Below are positions 11,322-24,058 of a stretch of DNA of 64,000 bases, piece by piece. The position numbers and the translations under genes are program-made. The notes beneath the pieces are model-generated. The model was not told where the DNA came from and made no database searches. It saw nothing but the letters and a program-made list of their open reading frames with translations. This DNA is from Posidonia oceanica. Taxonomy: Eukaryota > Streptophyta > Magnoliopsida > Alismatales > Posidoniaceae. Location: contig JAZBRS010000063.1 in the NCBI GenBank assembly GCA_037176725.1, positions 10,434,001 through 10,498,000 of the forward strand. The letters run 5' to 3'. Position 1 is the first letter of the stretch. Each line of letters begins with the position of its first letter.

Positions 11322-13177
11322 AGCGAGGACATGTTGTGCAGCTGATGTGGAGGGGCCTTGATGAAGTTACCATGAATCTGACAGTTGTGGCATCTACGCA
11401 CGAACCGGCAGCAGTCGGCTTCCATGGTCTGCCAGAAATATCCTTGCAGCATGATCTTCTTGGCCAGGAGGACGCCGTTCATGTGCGGGCCACAGGTCCC
11501 TACATGCACTTGGAGCATCAGCGTGTCAGCCTCCGATTTGCCCAGGCAGCGCAGTAGCATCTGATTGTATGACCTTCTGTACAGCTGCCCAGCCCCCAAC
11601 ACATACTTTGACGCCAAACGTGCTAGAGTTCTCTTGTCTGCTGCTGCGGTATCGGGAGGGAAGCTGCCAGACTCTAGGAAAGATTTTATATCACGATACC
11701 AGGGCTGCTCCTCTGCTGGATCCGCCTCTTCTATGTTCAGGCAATAAGCAGGCTGCTCAATGCGAGTAACAGATACATCCACTGCACCGTCTTCAGATAT
11801 AGTGAGCCAGGATGCCAAAGTTGCCAATGCGTCTGCGTACGCATTCTTGGCTCTGTTCATGTATGTGAAGCAGATGCTCTCAAATTCTTCCATCAGCCTC
11901 AGCAGGTGTTCGTGATACGGCACAAGCTTGGGATCTTTTGTCCTCCAGTCGCCGTTTACTTGAGAAATTACCAGCATGGCATCACCGTGCACATGCAGCT
12001 TCTGCGCTTCATGTTCGAGGGCGACTTTCAACCCTAGGATGCATGCTTCATACTCCGCTTCATTGTTTGTGCATGCGAAAGTCAGCTTCCTCGCGAAGGG
12101 AATCATCTGTCCCTGGGGCGTGGTCAGTACTGTGCCTACGCCTCGGCCCTTTTTGTTGACTGCACCATCAAAGTAAAGCTGCCATTCCTCTTGTTCTTCA
12201 GGATTTTTTTGCTCAGAGTCCTCCATTGCGAAGAGGATGTCTTCATCAGGGAACTGTGTCTGGTGGGGTTGGTATTCAGGCAGAAGGAGGTCATCAAGAT
12301 GGTCTGCCATGGCCTGACCCTTCATGGATTTCTGTGTGACAAAGGTGATGTCATACTGAGATAATAACACTTGCCACTTTGCACATCTGCCCACCATGGC
12401 CGGCTTCTGAAATAGGAACTTGATAGGATCATGCCGGCATAAGAGCTGTACTGGGTATGCCATCATGTAGTGCCTTAGTTTCTGTGCAGCCCAGACAAGG
12501 GACAAACAGGTCTTCTCTAGTGTACTGTACCTAGCTTCGCATTCATTAAATTTCTTGCTCAGGTAATAGATGGCGTGTTCCTTTCTACCAAATTCGTCAT
12601 GTTGGCCCAAGACGGCGCCCATGGAATGCTGCGTGGTAGAAAGGTAGAGAAGCAAAGGTCTCCCGGGTGTAGGCGGGACCAGGACAGGAGGCTTGATCAG
12701 CAGCTGCTTGATCTTGGCAAATGCAGCCTGACACTCCTCGCTCCAGTGAATCTGCGCATTCTTCTTCAAGAGCTTGAATATGGACTCACAGATGGGCGTA
12801 AGCTGTGCAATAAAGCGACTGATATATTGTAAACGCCCAAGCAGACTTCTGACTTCCTTTTCAGTTCTAGGGGGTGGCATGTCCACGATGGCTTGTGCTT
12901 TCAATGGGTCCACCCCAATCCCCCTTTGGCTAACAATGTGGCCGAGCAATTTGCCAGAAGACACCCCGAATACGCACTTCTTGGGATTCAGGCGCAGCTT
13001 GTACTTCCGTAGTCGGTCAAAGAGCTTTTTGAGACAGGTAAGATGATCTTCAGGCTCTTTGGTTTTAGCGATCATGTCGTCTACATAGACCTCTACTTCT
13101 TGGTGCATGAGGTCGTGGAACAGCGCAGTCATGGCCCTCTGATAGGTCGCACCAGCATTTTTCAGGCCGAACGGCAT
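11240..13177 (-). pseudogene. RT palm end, two RNase H domains, integrase zinc finger (element A pol)
   Basis: In order: the end of RT with active-site YVDD at residues 31-34 (13076-13087); connection; a gypsy RNase H at about residues 173-285 lacking its usual first acidic residue (YLSTTQHS); a second RNase H at about 332-456 with the acidic residues D337 (YFDGAV), E375 (NNEAEYEA), D399 (HGDA) and D449 (YADALAT) all present; and an integrase HHCC finger with H558, H565, C596 and C599. A degenerate first and an intact archaeal-type second RNase H is the known mark of the Tat lineage. The frame begins after an in-frame TAG just before VMPFG. Confidence 0.92.
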
Positions 13178-13808
13178 GACCTAGTAGCAGAAGACTCCCC
13201 AAGGGGTGATGAATGAAGTCTTTTCCATGTCTTCTTCTGCCATTTTGATTTGATTGTATCCAGAAAAGCCGTCCATGAAGGAGAGCATCTTGTGGCCCGC
13301 TGTATTGTCGACTAGGACGTCAATGTGAGGCAATGGAAAGTCGTCCTTGAGACTCGCCTTGTTCAGGTCCCTGTAGTCGATGCAGATCCGGATTCGGCCA
13401 TCTTTCTTGGGCACAGGTACAATGTTTGCCAGCCATTCAGGATAAAGAACGACCTTCAAAAAGTTGACCCTGAGCTGCTTCATTATCTCTTCTTTGATCA
13501 TGAGCAGCCACTGTGGTCACCATCTTCTTAGTTTCTGCTTCACTGGCTTGGCATCCGGGTTTAAGGGCAGATTGTGCACCACTACTTCTATGTCAAGGCC
13601 GACCATATCCTCATAACTCCAGGCGAAGACATCCGCATATTCTTTCAGGAATGCGATGAACTCTGCTCGAGCTTGGGAGGACAGCTGGGCACTGATACTA
13701 ACTTCTCTGACTTCCACAACTGTGCCGATGTTGACAACCTCCATTTCTTCTTCAACATGGAGGTTGGGGCCTTCTGGGTCGTCGTCATAGGGCCAGAACT
13801 CGGGAATG
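13178..13808 (-). pseudogene. Reverse transcriptase N-terminal part (element A pol)
   Basis: The frame starting before 13744 carries the pre-RT segment (AFLKEYADVFAWSYEDM, then NPDAKPVKQKLRR) and RT motifs VPKKDGRIRICIDYRDLNKA, FPLPHID and FMDGFSGYNQI. Two in-frame stops break it: TGA next to LRRW at about 13517, and TAG where K is expected in FCY*VMPF at about 13178. A single-base shift near 13808 separates it from the protease frame. RT makes the DNA copy of the element RNA. Confidence 0.9.
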
Positions 13809-16770
13809 ATTCATCAGTCTCATCCATGCCCGTATCGTCCTCCTCTCCATAAGCAATAAGTTCCGAGAGGATCTCTTTCTCAAAAGAAGGGCTTGTGATG
13901 TCGAAAGAGTGCATGTGTTCCGCTGCTTGGCCCTGGTGACGCTTCAGGATGGTCACGCTTACTCGAGTGTTCTTGTAGCCTCGGTGCGCGACCTCCGTCC
14001 CAACAACTCCTTCTGCTGTTTGCTCTGGCCTAACTAATTCTGCTGAGTGCTCTGCTGATTTTGCTGAGGGCCTTGCTGATTCTGCTGTTGATGCTGCTGA
14101 CTGTTCTGCTGCTGAGGCTGCTGACAGCTCCGTTACTGATTCTGCTTTCTGCTCTGTTACTGCTGCTGCTTCCTCCTCCGGGTCTTCCAGTGTGCTTGGG
14201 GAGGGTATGCCAGACCGGCGGCTGATTTGGGCATTGCCGCTCGCTATGCTGCTCGAATGAGGCATGTGTTGCACAAACCACCTAGACCCGCCTTCTGATT
14301 GGAGAGTAATGAGCTCATCTGGTCTAGGGGAGTCCGGTACTGCTGAGTCTTCTTCCAGGACCATGATAGAGGCATGGTCTTCTTGCAGAGGAGGGTCCGT
14401 AACCACGGCTTTCCCTTTCCTTTCTGCGGCTTGATGCTCTACCAGGTCTTCTGCTATCGACTTGATTTGTTCTTGATAGAGTAGCTCTAAGTCAGACATC
14501 CAAGAATCGACCTGGGCTTCTATCGCCGCTCCTTCTTCCTCGTCTGAGGGGGAGTCGACGTAGTAGGCGCCGGGGGCCTGCGGCACTGGCCCGGCTGCAA
14601 GACGGATTGCTGCCCTTGGAATCTGCATGATCTGATTCACGGGCGCGTCCGATGGCAGCAACTCGGGTGTAGAAGGCCCAAATAGACAAGTCAGCGGTGC
14701 CATAGATGGATATGCTGCCAGGGTCACTGTTGGAGAGTAAGCAGGGGTGCTCTTCAGAGGGCTCAAGGGCCCGGAGAGTGTAGTGCTCAGTTGGCCTTTT
14801 GTATCGGGCCGTAACTGAGAGAGTGCAGCCTCTGACGCCATGGGGTCTTGCCATGAGAGCTGCTGCTGGTTGTCGAGAGGATGCGAAGCGGACTGCACCT
14901 GCTGCCTTCCTGGAGATGTGGATGCTGAAGCGGGCTGAGCCGCGCTACTGACTGTATTGATTAACTGCCCCTCCAGAGATAGGGACAGTGGCACTGATGT
15001 TTCTGTGACCGTTGGTAGCATGCTTGCTTCTGCCAGAAGGAGTGTCTCTGACTCCTGCACTGCTGCTGTCCGTACTTGGGAAGCTGATGTGGCTGCAAAA
15101 GAGTGGGAACTTGCCAGTTCTGCCACAGGGCCTGCTGAGCTGCCTGCTGTTTCTGCCAGAGGAAGAGCTAAATAGATTGACTGTGTGGCCTCCACTCTGA
15201 TCACTGTTTCTGCTGTGCCGGTTGGGACTGCCTCTGTTGTGCCAGATTGCTCCTCATCCGAGTAGTAGTCCTCAACACACACCCAATCCTCTATCGGTAC
15301 CATGTCTTGATCGTTGGTCGATCCCTGGGTTCCTACACTGGTAAAGTTAGTGAGGTCTCTGGGAATGGCTGATTCTGGATTGTTGAGCTGAGAGCAGTGA
15401 TCTTCGTTGGTCTTGGGCTCGTAGCCGAGGCCTTCAGATTTCCTTCGCTCCACTGCTACGATCGGCTCTGCGATCCTCTGGCCGTGACGCCTGAGCGGCG
15501 TACCCTTTATGTAACCCCACCTGTGACATACATTCTCGACCATTCGAAAGGGGTTGCTGTGAACGGTCAAGGAGTTGACACGTTCAAGATCAGGAATGAA
15601 GTTAACCGGCTCACACCGATTAACGTGATATAGGGCTTCAGAAGTCTTGGGGTCAAACGGGATAGATTGCGAAGACACGGGGGAGACTGCTTTGATCCGC
15701 TCCTTCTCAAAGTTCTCCGCCATGACGACAATGACATCGTCGCCGCGACGGTACTTTATCATTCGATGGAGGGTCGAAGGAAGGACCTGATGCTTGTGGA
15801 GCCAAGGGCGCCCAAGCAGAAGATTGAAGTTCGGCTGCAAGTCGACGACATAGAATTCTACGTCGAAGACAACCGGGCCAATAGCAAGAGGAATAATCAG
15901 GATCCCTAGAGCGTCATGGTGAGTGTTGTCAAAGGCTGTCATTCCCTTCACGGCTGGCGTGATGTCCTCGGCTTTGAATCCGAGCTTGGTTGCAGTACGC
16001 AAGGGGCAGACGTTAAGGCCTGACCCATTATCAACCAGTGTTAGGGGAATGCGAAAGTTTTTGAACTGCACCGTGACGAATAGGGGCTGGTTGTGATTAA
16101 TCCCCGCCGGAGGTAGCTCATCACTCGTAAAAGAGATGACCTGGGGCTCCGCAATCAACCCAACCATGCTCTCCAAGGCTGAAGGCTCAATGGACTGGGA
16201 CACACGGGCAGCCTGGAACACACGAAGAAAAGCCTCGCGGTGTTCGGCAGAGGTGTGGATCAAGTCCCAGATAGAAATGTCGGCTTTGACCTTCTTAAGC
16301 TGGGAGGTCAAGTCTGCCTTAGGTTGGCTCTTTTTGGCAAGGGGAGGGGTAGTTCTGGCAGGCTCTAAGGGGGTAGTGGCAGGAAGCTGGGTTACTACAG
16401 GTTGGGCAGGGATCTGGCTAGCTATAGGCTGGCTCGAGGTTAGATCTGCTATGGGTTGGCTAGAGAGTGGGGGCATAACAGGTCTAGGGGGAGTTGGCCT
16501 AATTGCCGGTGTTGGGGGCCTGTAAACCCTCCCCGATCGCGTTACTTCCGCGCACATCTCTGTGGCGTAGCTGTAAGGGACGCGATGGGTGTCCAGGGTC
16601 AAATCAATGACGACTGGAGCACGTGCTGCGAGCACAGGAGAGGTTACAGGGGGGCCTACGGGGTACTGAGGTCTCTCTAGAGGGTATGGTTGTTGGGGTG
16701 GGAAGGCTGGGGCAGTTGAGGTCTGCCTAGAAGGTGTAGCTGAGGTCGCCCTAAGAGGTGGATGGGGGAA
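13645..16770 (-). pseudogene. Protease and long linker (element A pol)
   Basis: One frame is open for 996 codons from a GTG at 16635 and can be read upstream to about 16770 before a stop. Residues about 108-140 (SQLKKVKADISIWDLI, EHREAFLRV) are the usual pre-protease segment. The aspartic protease core has DNGS at residues 202-205 (16021-16032), in place of the textbook DTG/DSG but as I recall common in this lineage, and the second motif LLLGRPWLHKHQVLPSTLH at about 273-291. About 650 codons then follow before RT. They are Ser/Ala/Glu-rich, with short repeats like SAASAAEQSAASTAESA, and I recognise no domain in them. Gag and this frame are out of phase. Confidence 0.85.
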
Positions 16771-16811
16771 CTAGGCTGGGCCCTAGCTAGAAGGTGCACA
16801 GGGGATTGAGC

Positions 16812-19238
16812 CTAGGGAAGCACGGTGGGAGGCGCGAGAGGGCGCTCCGGCCTGGCACGCGATCGGATCATGTGAATTCCCGACTCGGAGTCGACAACTG
16901 CCGCGAGATAGAGACCTTGGGGGAAAGGCTCAGAGATGTCAGAGATGAGATCAGAAGGGTCTACCACAAAGGTAGCAGGCCCAGAAGGAAAGACAGAGTG
17001 GATGCCCGAGGTTCCCGCCCCTCCCGGATAAGAGTGCTCCGGTAAGGGTTGGCGGGTGATGCTAGAATGAGGGGGAACAGCTGAGTGTGCAGATGTATGA
17101 GTGTGTGCTTGAGTGGATGCCTCGTGCGTGTTGATCACAATCGTTCCCGATTCGATCAAGTCCTGAATAGCGTTCCGCAGGGAGAAGCAATTGTCCGTCG
17201 AATGCCCGGCCCTTCGATGGAAATTGCAGAAGAGGTCCGGCCTAAACCAATGCGGCAGAGGACTTGGTGGCGGACGAACCTCCGGGAACTTCAGGAGCGA
17301 TGCAACCTTTGGCAAGATGACCGTGAGCGGTTCCACCAGTGGGGCGAATCTCCGCTTCTCAATGGGTGGCCTTCTTTGCCTCTGGTATGAGCCTTACTGA
17401 ACCGGTGCGGCAGGATAGACCGGTCTAGCGGTGGTAGTGATGTGTGGTGTGGGTGGATTCCTAGGTGCAGGAGCGTACACCATCTGAGCTGGGGCAGGCC
17501 GGGATGGCAAGCGAACAGGCACAGCAGGGGAGTCGACGAATGCAACAGCGGTTTTCGGCGGGTCCTTCCTCTTCGGGCGGTTGTTGCTGCTGCCGCTGTT
17601 GTTGTTGGAGGCGCTGCTGTTGGCACTGTTACTGCTGATCACTGCTTGCTTAGCGAACGCAGAGAGAGCTGGGAAGTTTCCACTCCGCAAAGAACTCTCC
17701 ACGCGCACTCCAGCTCTGATGAGTGCCGCAAAAGTAGTGACTGGTTGGATGCTAAGCAGAGCTCTGAGAGACGGCTGTGCCCCTTTGATAACGATCTCGA
17801 TAGACTCCTCGTCAGAGGGTCTATCTCGAACCTGAGAGGCAAGGGCGCGCCAGCGGCCGACGTACTCCCTGAACGGCTCGCCAGAATTCTGCTTGATTGC
17901 GATCAAGTCCGCCCTCTTTGGGACCAGATAGAGGTTGAAGGAGTACTGTTCCAGGAACGCCTGACTGAGGTCGTTCCAAGTCTTGATGGCTGACATGTCA
18001 AGCGACGTAAACCACTTGAGTGCCGGCCTGGTCAAACTCTTCTGGAACAAGCGGATCAGCAACCTCTCGTCAGCCTGAAGCTGAGCGAGATCACCGCAAT
18101 ACGCCTTCAAGTGCGCTACGAGGCAGCCCCTACCATTATACTTCTCGAAGTCCGGGATCTTGAACTTCGGAGGGAGTACCGCCTCTGGAAAGCAGCAGAG
18201 GTCTCAGAATTGGTAGGTCTGGTGCTCAGTACCCTGCATTAGTCATAGTACTTTCTCCAAGACGTCCATCCGGTTATTGATGGGGTCTGGGATTGCTGCT
18301 GTAGGAGAGGGATCAGCAGGGGTAGCGAGCACATACGCCGAATGGGTCGCACCTAAGTGCTCCTCCGGATCTACCATAGCGTCGCCTAGTGGAGCAACGG
18401 GATGGCCGGCGTATCCGTGCTGGGGGACTGTGTATGCAGGAGTGTATGCAGGATGCTGGACCTGGTGCAGAGGAGAAGAGTAGATGCCATGCTGTGCTGT
18501 GATAGGGGTAGGATGACGGAGCACCAGTTGCTGTACAGGCGGAGTGCCAGACAGCGAGCCAGTGAGGTACTGGGCTCCAGCCGGTCCAAAAGACTGACCA
18601 CCAGAGGGAAGTGGAGCATGCTGTGCTAAGTGTTGTGCAGCAGGAGGCGGTAAACGGGCCCCCATCGTCGGACTTGTGAGTAGTTGAGACGATGGTCGAG
18701 GCGGAGGTGTGGAGGTCGATGCATGGAATGCAGGAACTGGCCTTAGAGGAACCTCAGGAACGACGGGAATAGAAGAAGGACGAACTGATAGAGCCATGCC
18801 CTGCAGTTTCTGGGCAAGCTCCATCAGGTGCTGGTACTGCGCCTCGGGCGTCTCGCCAGTGGGGACGCTGAAGTGCAGTGCCGGCGAAGGCTGAGAAACA
18901 AGTGGCGCGGACACAGACTGTCCGGGAGGGAAGGATTCTACAGCAAAGGTCGCAGCGACGGTGGAAGGGATGTCGAAAGCGACGTATCCCTGGGATGGAG
19001 GGGGCAGTGGCGTCTCTGAAACGCGAGTAATGGTCGTCAAGATGGACTCGGCGACCGGATCCGGAGGAAGAGATGCTTGCCACTGTCCCGGAACATACTG
19101 AGAACCTAGAGACGTCAGGGGAGGAAACCCTGGCGTCGGAGGGGGAACAAGGGGGACAGAAGGAGCAACCGGAGGGGCCGGAATGGAAACACCCTCCGTG
19201 ACAGGAGTGAAAAGAGGCTCACTAACGTACTGGGCCAT
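16812..19238 (-). pseudogene. Gag of element A, three in-frame stops
   Basis: One frame runs from an ATG at 19238 (MAQYVSEPLF; a GTG at 19313 is also in frame) to a stop at about 16809. It is broken by TGA 18243-18245, TGA 18204-18206 and TAA 17394-17396. The first 330 residues are Pro-rich and contain a coiled-coil-like segment near 18800 (YQHLMELAQKLQGM). The capsid-like Retrotrans_gag domain is at 17640-18110 (LKWFTSLDMSAIKTWNDLSQ, FREYVGRWRALA). Near the C-terminus is a C-x2-H-x4-H-x4-C finger at 17187-17228 (CNFHRRAGHSTDNC), the CHHC variant usual in this group. Gag forms the particle that packages the element RNA. Confidence 0.88.
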
Positions 19239-20538
19239 TGCTGACCTAGATCGCGTGAGAATAGGGCTGCGATGAGTGTCCAAGCGGTGAGTCCTAAGAG
19301 GAGCTATCGTCACAAATGTGGATAGCTCAGAGGGGGAATGGTCGCGAATGAAGTTGCAAAGGGGGTGTCAACGGGGGTCGGTACTCGAGCTCTGGCAAAG
19401 GGAAACTCGCTTTACCGATCACGCTGACACAACAGAAGGAAATTAGGGTTAGAAGCTAAAAGATGAATGCAAATGAGTTAGTTAAATGGCATGAATGATA
19501 TGCATGCTTTCTAGTATGCCCCCCTCACCTAACTAGTATGTTCTAGTAAGGTAATCTACTTCGGGTATCCCTGGGTGTACGGGTCACCGACTCAAGTCAG
19601 AAAATTAGGTTCCCTGTCTAACTCCTGGCCCAAAGCTCAGGAAATGACAGGGTGGTGCGTTGGTGGCCTCTACCCCGCCAAAGCGTGGGTGGTACCCTCT
19701 ACTAACACCGACACGACCCCCGGACGAGGGGGGGACAGACCGACTGACTCGTGCCACGCCCAAAGCGGTGGAACAAGAAGCCGGGACCGTCCTTCGCAGA
19801 CTAATAGGTGGACTCAGATGAGAAGAATGCATGCCCTATATGATGCTTATGTAAATGCTTAAAGTCTTTTATCTTGCACATTTTATTAACTAGAGGGAGT
19901 GAAGGATTGTTCAGAGTCTCTAGTTGCTCCTAGGAGTTCTTTTTACTTGCGGTTTTTAGTTAACCATGGGGAGAGCAAACAAGTCTCTACTATCCTAGGC
20001 ATGGCATGTGCGAAAGGGAAGAAAATCAGTCAAGCATGGCAGGCAGACAATCATACAACACAACAAAAGGCAAGTGCATGGCATGTGCAGGCGTTTGTGA
20101 GCATAATGGTGAAGAAAAACATTCATCGAGTCAAAAGGCATGCATGTGCGTGCGTAGTGACATAGCAAAGGTGTAAAAGAAGCATTCAACATTCAAAAAG
20201 CATGTATTGTTGCCAAACAAGTATGTAGACATGTAATGTGCGATAACTAAAGCAGTAATAAGCAAGTAAGGCAAGGAAAATAAAGATAAGTAAGCTGTAA
20301 AGGAAGTAAGAGCATAAGCAAGACAACAAGTAAATAAACAAGCAGAGGAGCAAAGCCAAGCGAAAGGGAGCGCAAACCGAGGCGAAAGAGGTGCAAAACC
20401 TAAGCAAAGTAGCCACAAAGCGACTTTCTAGGAGTTTGCACAGAAAAACGAGCAAAGCAGGCAAAGAAGGCACAGAAGATAGGCAAAACTGCGAGAACAG
20501 GCGAGCGAAAAGCCAGGAACGAAAGCCGGAGTCTAGCT
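19239..20538 (-). other. Untranslated leader of element A
   Basis: The region between PBS and gag has no credible frame. The part at 19570-19840 (gggtcaccgactcaagtcag; ggtaccctctactaacaccg) is homologous, inverted, to the leaders of C (43640-43930 and 44290-44580) and F (63160-63305). The part near the PBS is rich in aagcaagtaag-type motifs. Confidence 0.7.
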
Positions 20539-20556
20539 TCCCCAGCGGAGTTGCCA
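20539..20556 (-). other. Primer binding site of element A
   Basis: On the minus strand TGGCAACTCCGCTGGGGA begins one base after the LTR end CTACA. TGG complements the CCA tail of a tRNA. Tat/Ogre elements are reported to use tRNA-Arg; I could not check which tRNA fits. Confidence 0.8.
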
Positions 20557-20557
20557 C

Positions 20558-23500
20558 TGTAGCGATCCCGATCGGAATCAGGCTCGCTATTAGCGGTGAT
20601 TGGATCCGAGGAAGAGGCTCGACTCGAAAACACTTAAAATCGAAGAGAAAAGAGAAAGATAAGACAAATCAGAGTCGCCACCATGTCTATTAACGGGAGA
20701 CAAGGAAAACTGGGGGAAATGCGTGAATTAACACGCAAAACCAAGCAAGGGATGCAAAGCAAAGCAATGCAAAGGAAACAAATGCAAATACATGCAAATG
20801 AGATGACTCTAGCCTAGGATAAGGGCAATATGGTCATTGCAGGCCAAAAGACAGGGCAAGGACTCCTGTTACGTGCGGGGAAGGTGTTAGGCACCCCCGA
20901 CACGCCTGAGAATCGGTCTTTCTAGGCTTACGCTCGCATACACAGGGAAATGCAGGATTGAATGCCTATGTGCCTATGAATGCCTAAATGAATGCTCAAG
21001 GGGTGCTCTAAATGAAGAGATGCAAGGCAAGGAAGTAAACGTGCTATCTAAGTGCTCAGCTACACTGTCTATGTTCCGAACCGGGCGAAACCTGGCTCGT
21101 GAGAACTCCAGGCAGTAAGCATCACAGCCCTATATGCAAATGCAAGCGAAAAAGCAAAACAACGGCAAAACCATGCAATGCGATCGACATGCAAGAGAAA
21201 ACGGCGTAAAGCACGCAAAACAAGGCAAAAAACAAGAAAGCGCGCAAAACGGTGCAAAAGGACAAGGTCGGCACGCAAAACGGGCGAGAAAGCAAGGCGG
21301 CACACAAATCGATGCAAAAGGCGATGACGGGCACGCAAAACTGTGCCAAAAACAGGGCGAGCGTGCAAAACGACGCGAAAGACAAAGCAGGCACGCAAAA
21401 CGGTGCCAAAACGAGAGCGGGCACGCAAAACGGTGTCAAAAGTTGCGAGATAAAACCTCAGAAAAGCTGTGCGAATGCAAATGCAAGGAAAAGATTAGAA
21501 GCAATAAAAGGAGAAGCAGAACAGCGCATGTGTGAGAACAGGCGCTGTTCGGGGCCACACAGAGTAGGCGTGAAGACCTACAAAGGGGAGAGTGAGCAAA
21601 CGGGGGGATTACCACTCCTTTGCGACCATTTCCCGCTAAACCGTTCCACGGTGTGTCTCGCATGCTGCCCAAAGCTCGCGATGCGATCGGATCGTGGAAA
21701 AGGGGGAACAAAGTCACATTAAGTGGTGAATCCAGGGAAAACTCAACACAAAACGCCCAAGAGTACGCGAAACAGGGATCTGAGTTGATAGACAAGAAGA
21801 AGAGGTCCTATTCTACATGCTCAAAGAGACAGAAATCGAAAACGAGGAAAACTATGCAAATGGCATGCAAATGAATGCAATGCAGGGGTTCAGGAGGACA
21901 TACCTAGAAATCCGGGAGCCTGATCTGAGATCTGCTTGGTTCATGCTGATAAGCGCTTCGCTGCGGTCGCCTGGGCAGCTTACTTGAGAAGATCCAACGG
22001 TCGGATCGGAAGATATCGCAGCTTTAAGGCAGGAGGGCCAGAACAGGGGAGAAGAACAGATCTAGGTGTTCAGGAGGTCCTAGGGGTGTGCAAAAGGTCC
22101 TCCCAAGTGAAGGGGAGCTAAAGGTGCTTAGTGTGTGCAAAGGGATGCTAAAATGCAAAGCTAAATGAATGCAGGATGCATGCAAGATGCAAGAAAAGAC
22201 AAGAGGGGAATTTTTAGAAAAACAGAGGTTCAAATGCCATTTTTGAAAAGAGAAGGGGGCTAAATGTAAATTTTCAAAAAAGGATGGGGCCCACAGGAGA
22301 GAGTTTTGAAAACAGGAGAGGGCAGAGGGTTATTTTGCAAAAGATTGGGTTCAGAAAGCTATTTTGAAAAGAGGGCATGCATTGGAAGAAGTTTTGAATA
22401 CAAATGGAAATCAGAGGGTAATTTTGGAAAAAACTAGGGTCTAAAGTGCAAATTTTCCAGAAAACAGGGTTCTGGGGAGTCTGGGAATGCAAGTGGAGGG
22501 TCTACATGTAATTTTGTAAGCATAGGAGCTAAGATGCAACTTTAGGGGCAAAACAGTCTTTTTACATGATTTTTAAAGGATGCAAGGACCTATGTATAAT
22601 TTTTGAATCATGCAGGGGTCAAATATGCAATCTTATATGGTAAACATGCTCTGAAATTAGAAGACAGGACTGATGTGCAATTTTTGGGAAAAACAGGGTT
22701 AAAAATGCAATGCAATAAGCCAAAATGCATGGAAAACAGTTACTGTCCATTTAAAATGGACCTACATGCAAAAATAAGAAAACAGGGGGGCAAATATGCA
22801 ATGCAACAAGCAGAAATTAAAATTTAAACCTAAGTTCTACAGTGCAGAGGATGAAAGTGCAAAAATGAGAAAAGACAGGGGTCTGGAATGCAATATAATA
22901 AGGCAAAGTTCATGCATTTAAATTAAATAAACTACTGCAGGACCGGGATGCAAAAATTAAAAACAGAGGGGCTAAAACATAAAAAATTACAACTAGAATG
23001 CACAGTAAAAGGACTGAAGGGCAAATACAGAGAAACACAAACACTTAATGTAATTTAGCATGGTTTTAATTGAAAAAGACAGCAGATTAAATGATATAAG
23101 GACCAGAACGCAAAAATAAGAAAACTTAGACCAAACATGCAATATTTACTAGCAAACTATACAAACGGAAAAATAAATAAACAGTAAACGGCCGACGGCC
23201 GTGGGCACTGTAGCAGCAGGCTGCCAGCGCCCGCGACCGCCGGCACAAGGCTGCTGGAGACGCGCGGGTGGGCGGAGGAGCTGCTCCTGACGCTGACGGA
23301 GGTCGGACGGTGCTCGGCGGAGGTCGACGCGGACTGGAACGAGCTGGAGCGGTCGCCGGAGGTCTGCAGAGCTTCAGAAGCTTCGTCCGGCCGATCGACG
23401 CAGCGACGCTGCGTTCTGAGGGCCGGAGAACGTTCCTGAGACCCGTGCGGACCTGAGGCAACCACCGGAGCTGCGTTCTGCTGGACGGAGCTGCGGGACG

Positions 23501-24058
23501 ACCGGAGAACTGCACCGGAGAAGACAACCGGAGCGGCGAGCAGAAACGGGGCAGGAGGGCTGGAAACTTACTTCTAAGGGGCTGAGAAGCAACAGGGGGA
23601 GAAGAGGGAGCTGAGGGTGTGAAGAAATACCTGGCTCCACGTCTGGAACGTGCTCCAGACCTCGGCAGTTCCGGAGCTGGCCGGCGACGTTCGTCCAGTC
23701 GCTGCAGTGGTCGTCGGGCGCTCGCGGAGGTTGGAGCTGCTTCAGGACGATCTTCCGGTGCTTCCCAGACGTCCGGACGTGAGCTTCGAAGCTCGGAGCA
23801 GAATCTGGCACTTTTGGGTTCTCAGAAAGGAACCGGAGGTCGGAGGGGTTGTTTGCTGCTCGTCGGACCTAGTGGAGTCTTCCGGGAGGTAGCTGGAGGT
23901 CCGGAGAGTGATTCTGGGTGGTTGAATTGATTTTCTGGAGGCTGTGGGAAGAGTTTGCAGGTCGGCCGGATTTGTGATCAGTGGGTGATGCAGGTGTTTG
24001 TGGTGAAGGTTTCGGTCTGTGATGGGGGAGAAGGCTGAAGGCTAGGTGTTTCTGAAAG
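20558..24058 (-). repeat. 5' LTR of element A, inner part
   Basis: Starts TGTAGCGATCC at the PBS and runs to the insertion point of element B. From 22141 it matches window position 1 onward. It includes about 30-bp tandem repeats (gcacgcaaaacggtgcaaaa type) at about 21210-21445 and the GC-rich block at about 23190-23900. Confidence 0.92.
24054..24058. repeat. Target site duplication of element B, left copy
   Basis: GAAAG precedes TGTAGTAATCC at 24059 and recurs at 40222-40226 after the other LTR end. The empty site is seen in the left LTR of A at 1914-1918 as a single GAAAG. Confidence 0.95.

Noticed and set aside
16021..16032. Protease active site DNGS seen as a damaging mutation
   Set aside because: As far as I recall DNGS is common in Tat/Athila-type proteases, so I do not count it as damage.
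21122..21439. Cys/Phe-rich frames across the LTR arrays (also 24603-25366 and 35385-36209)
   Set aside because: Products of about 30-bp tandem repeats; no signal or domain beyond the repeat itself.
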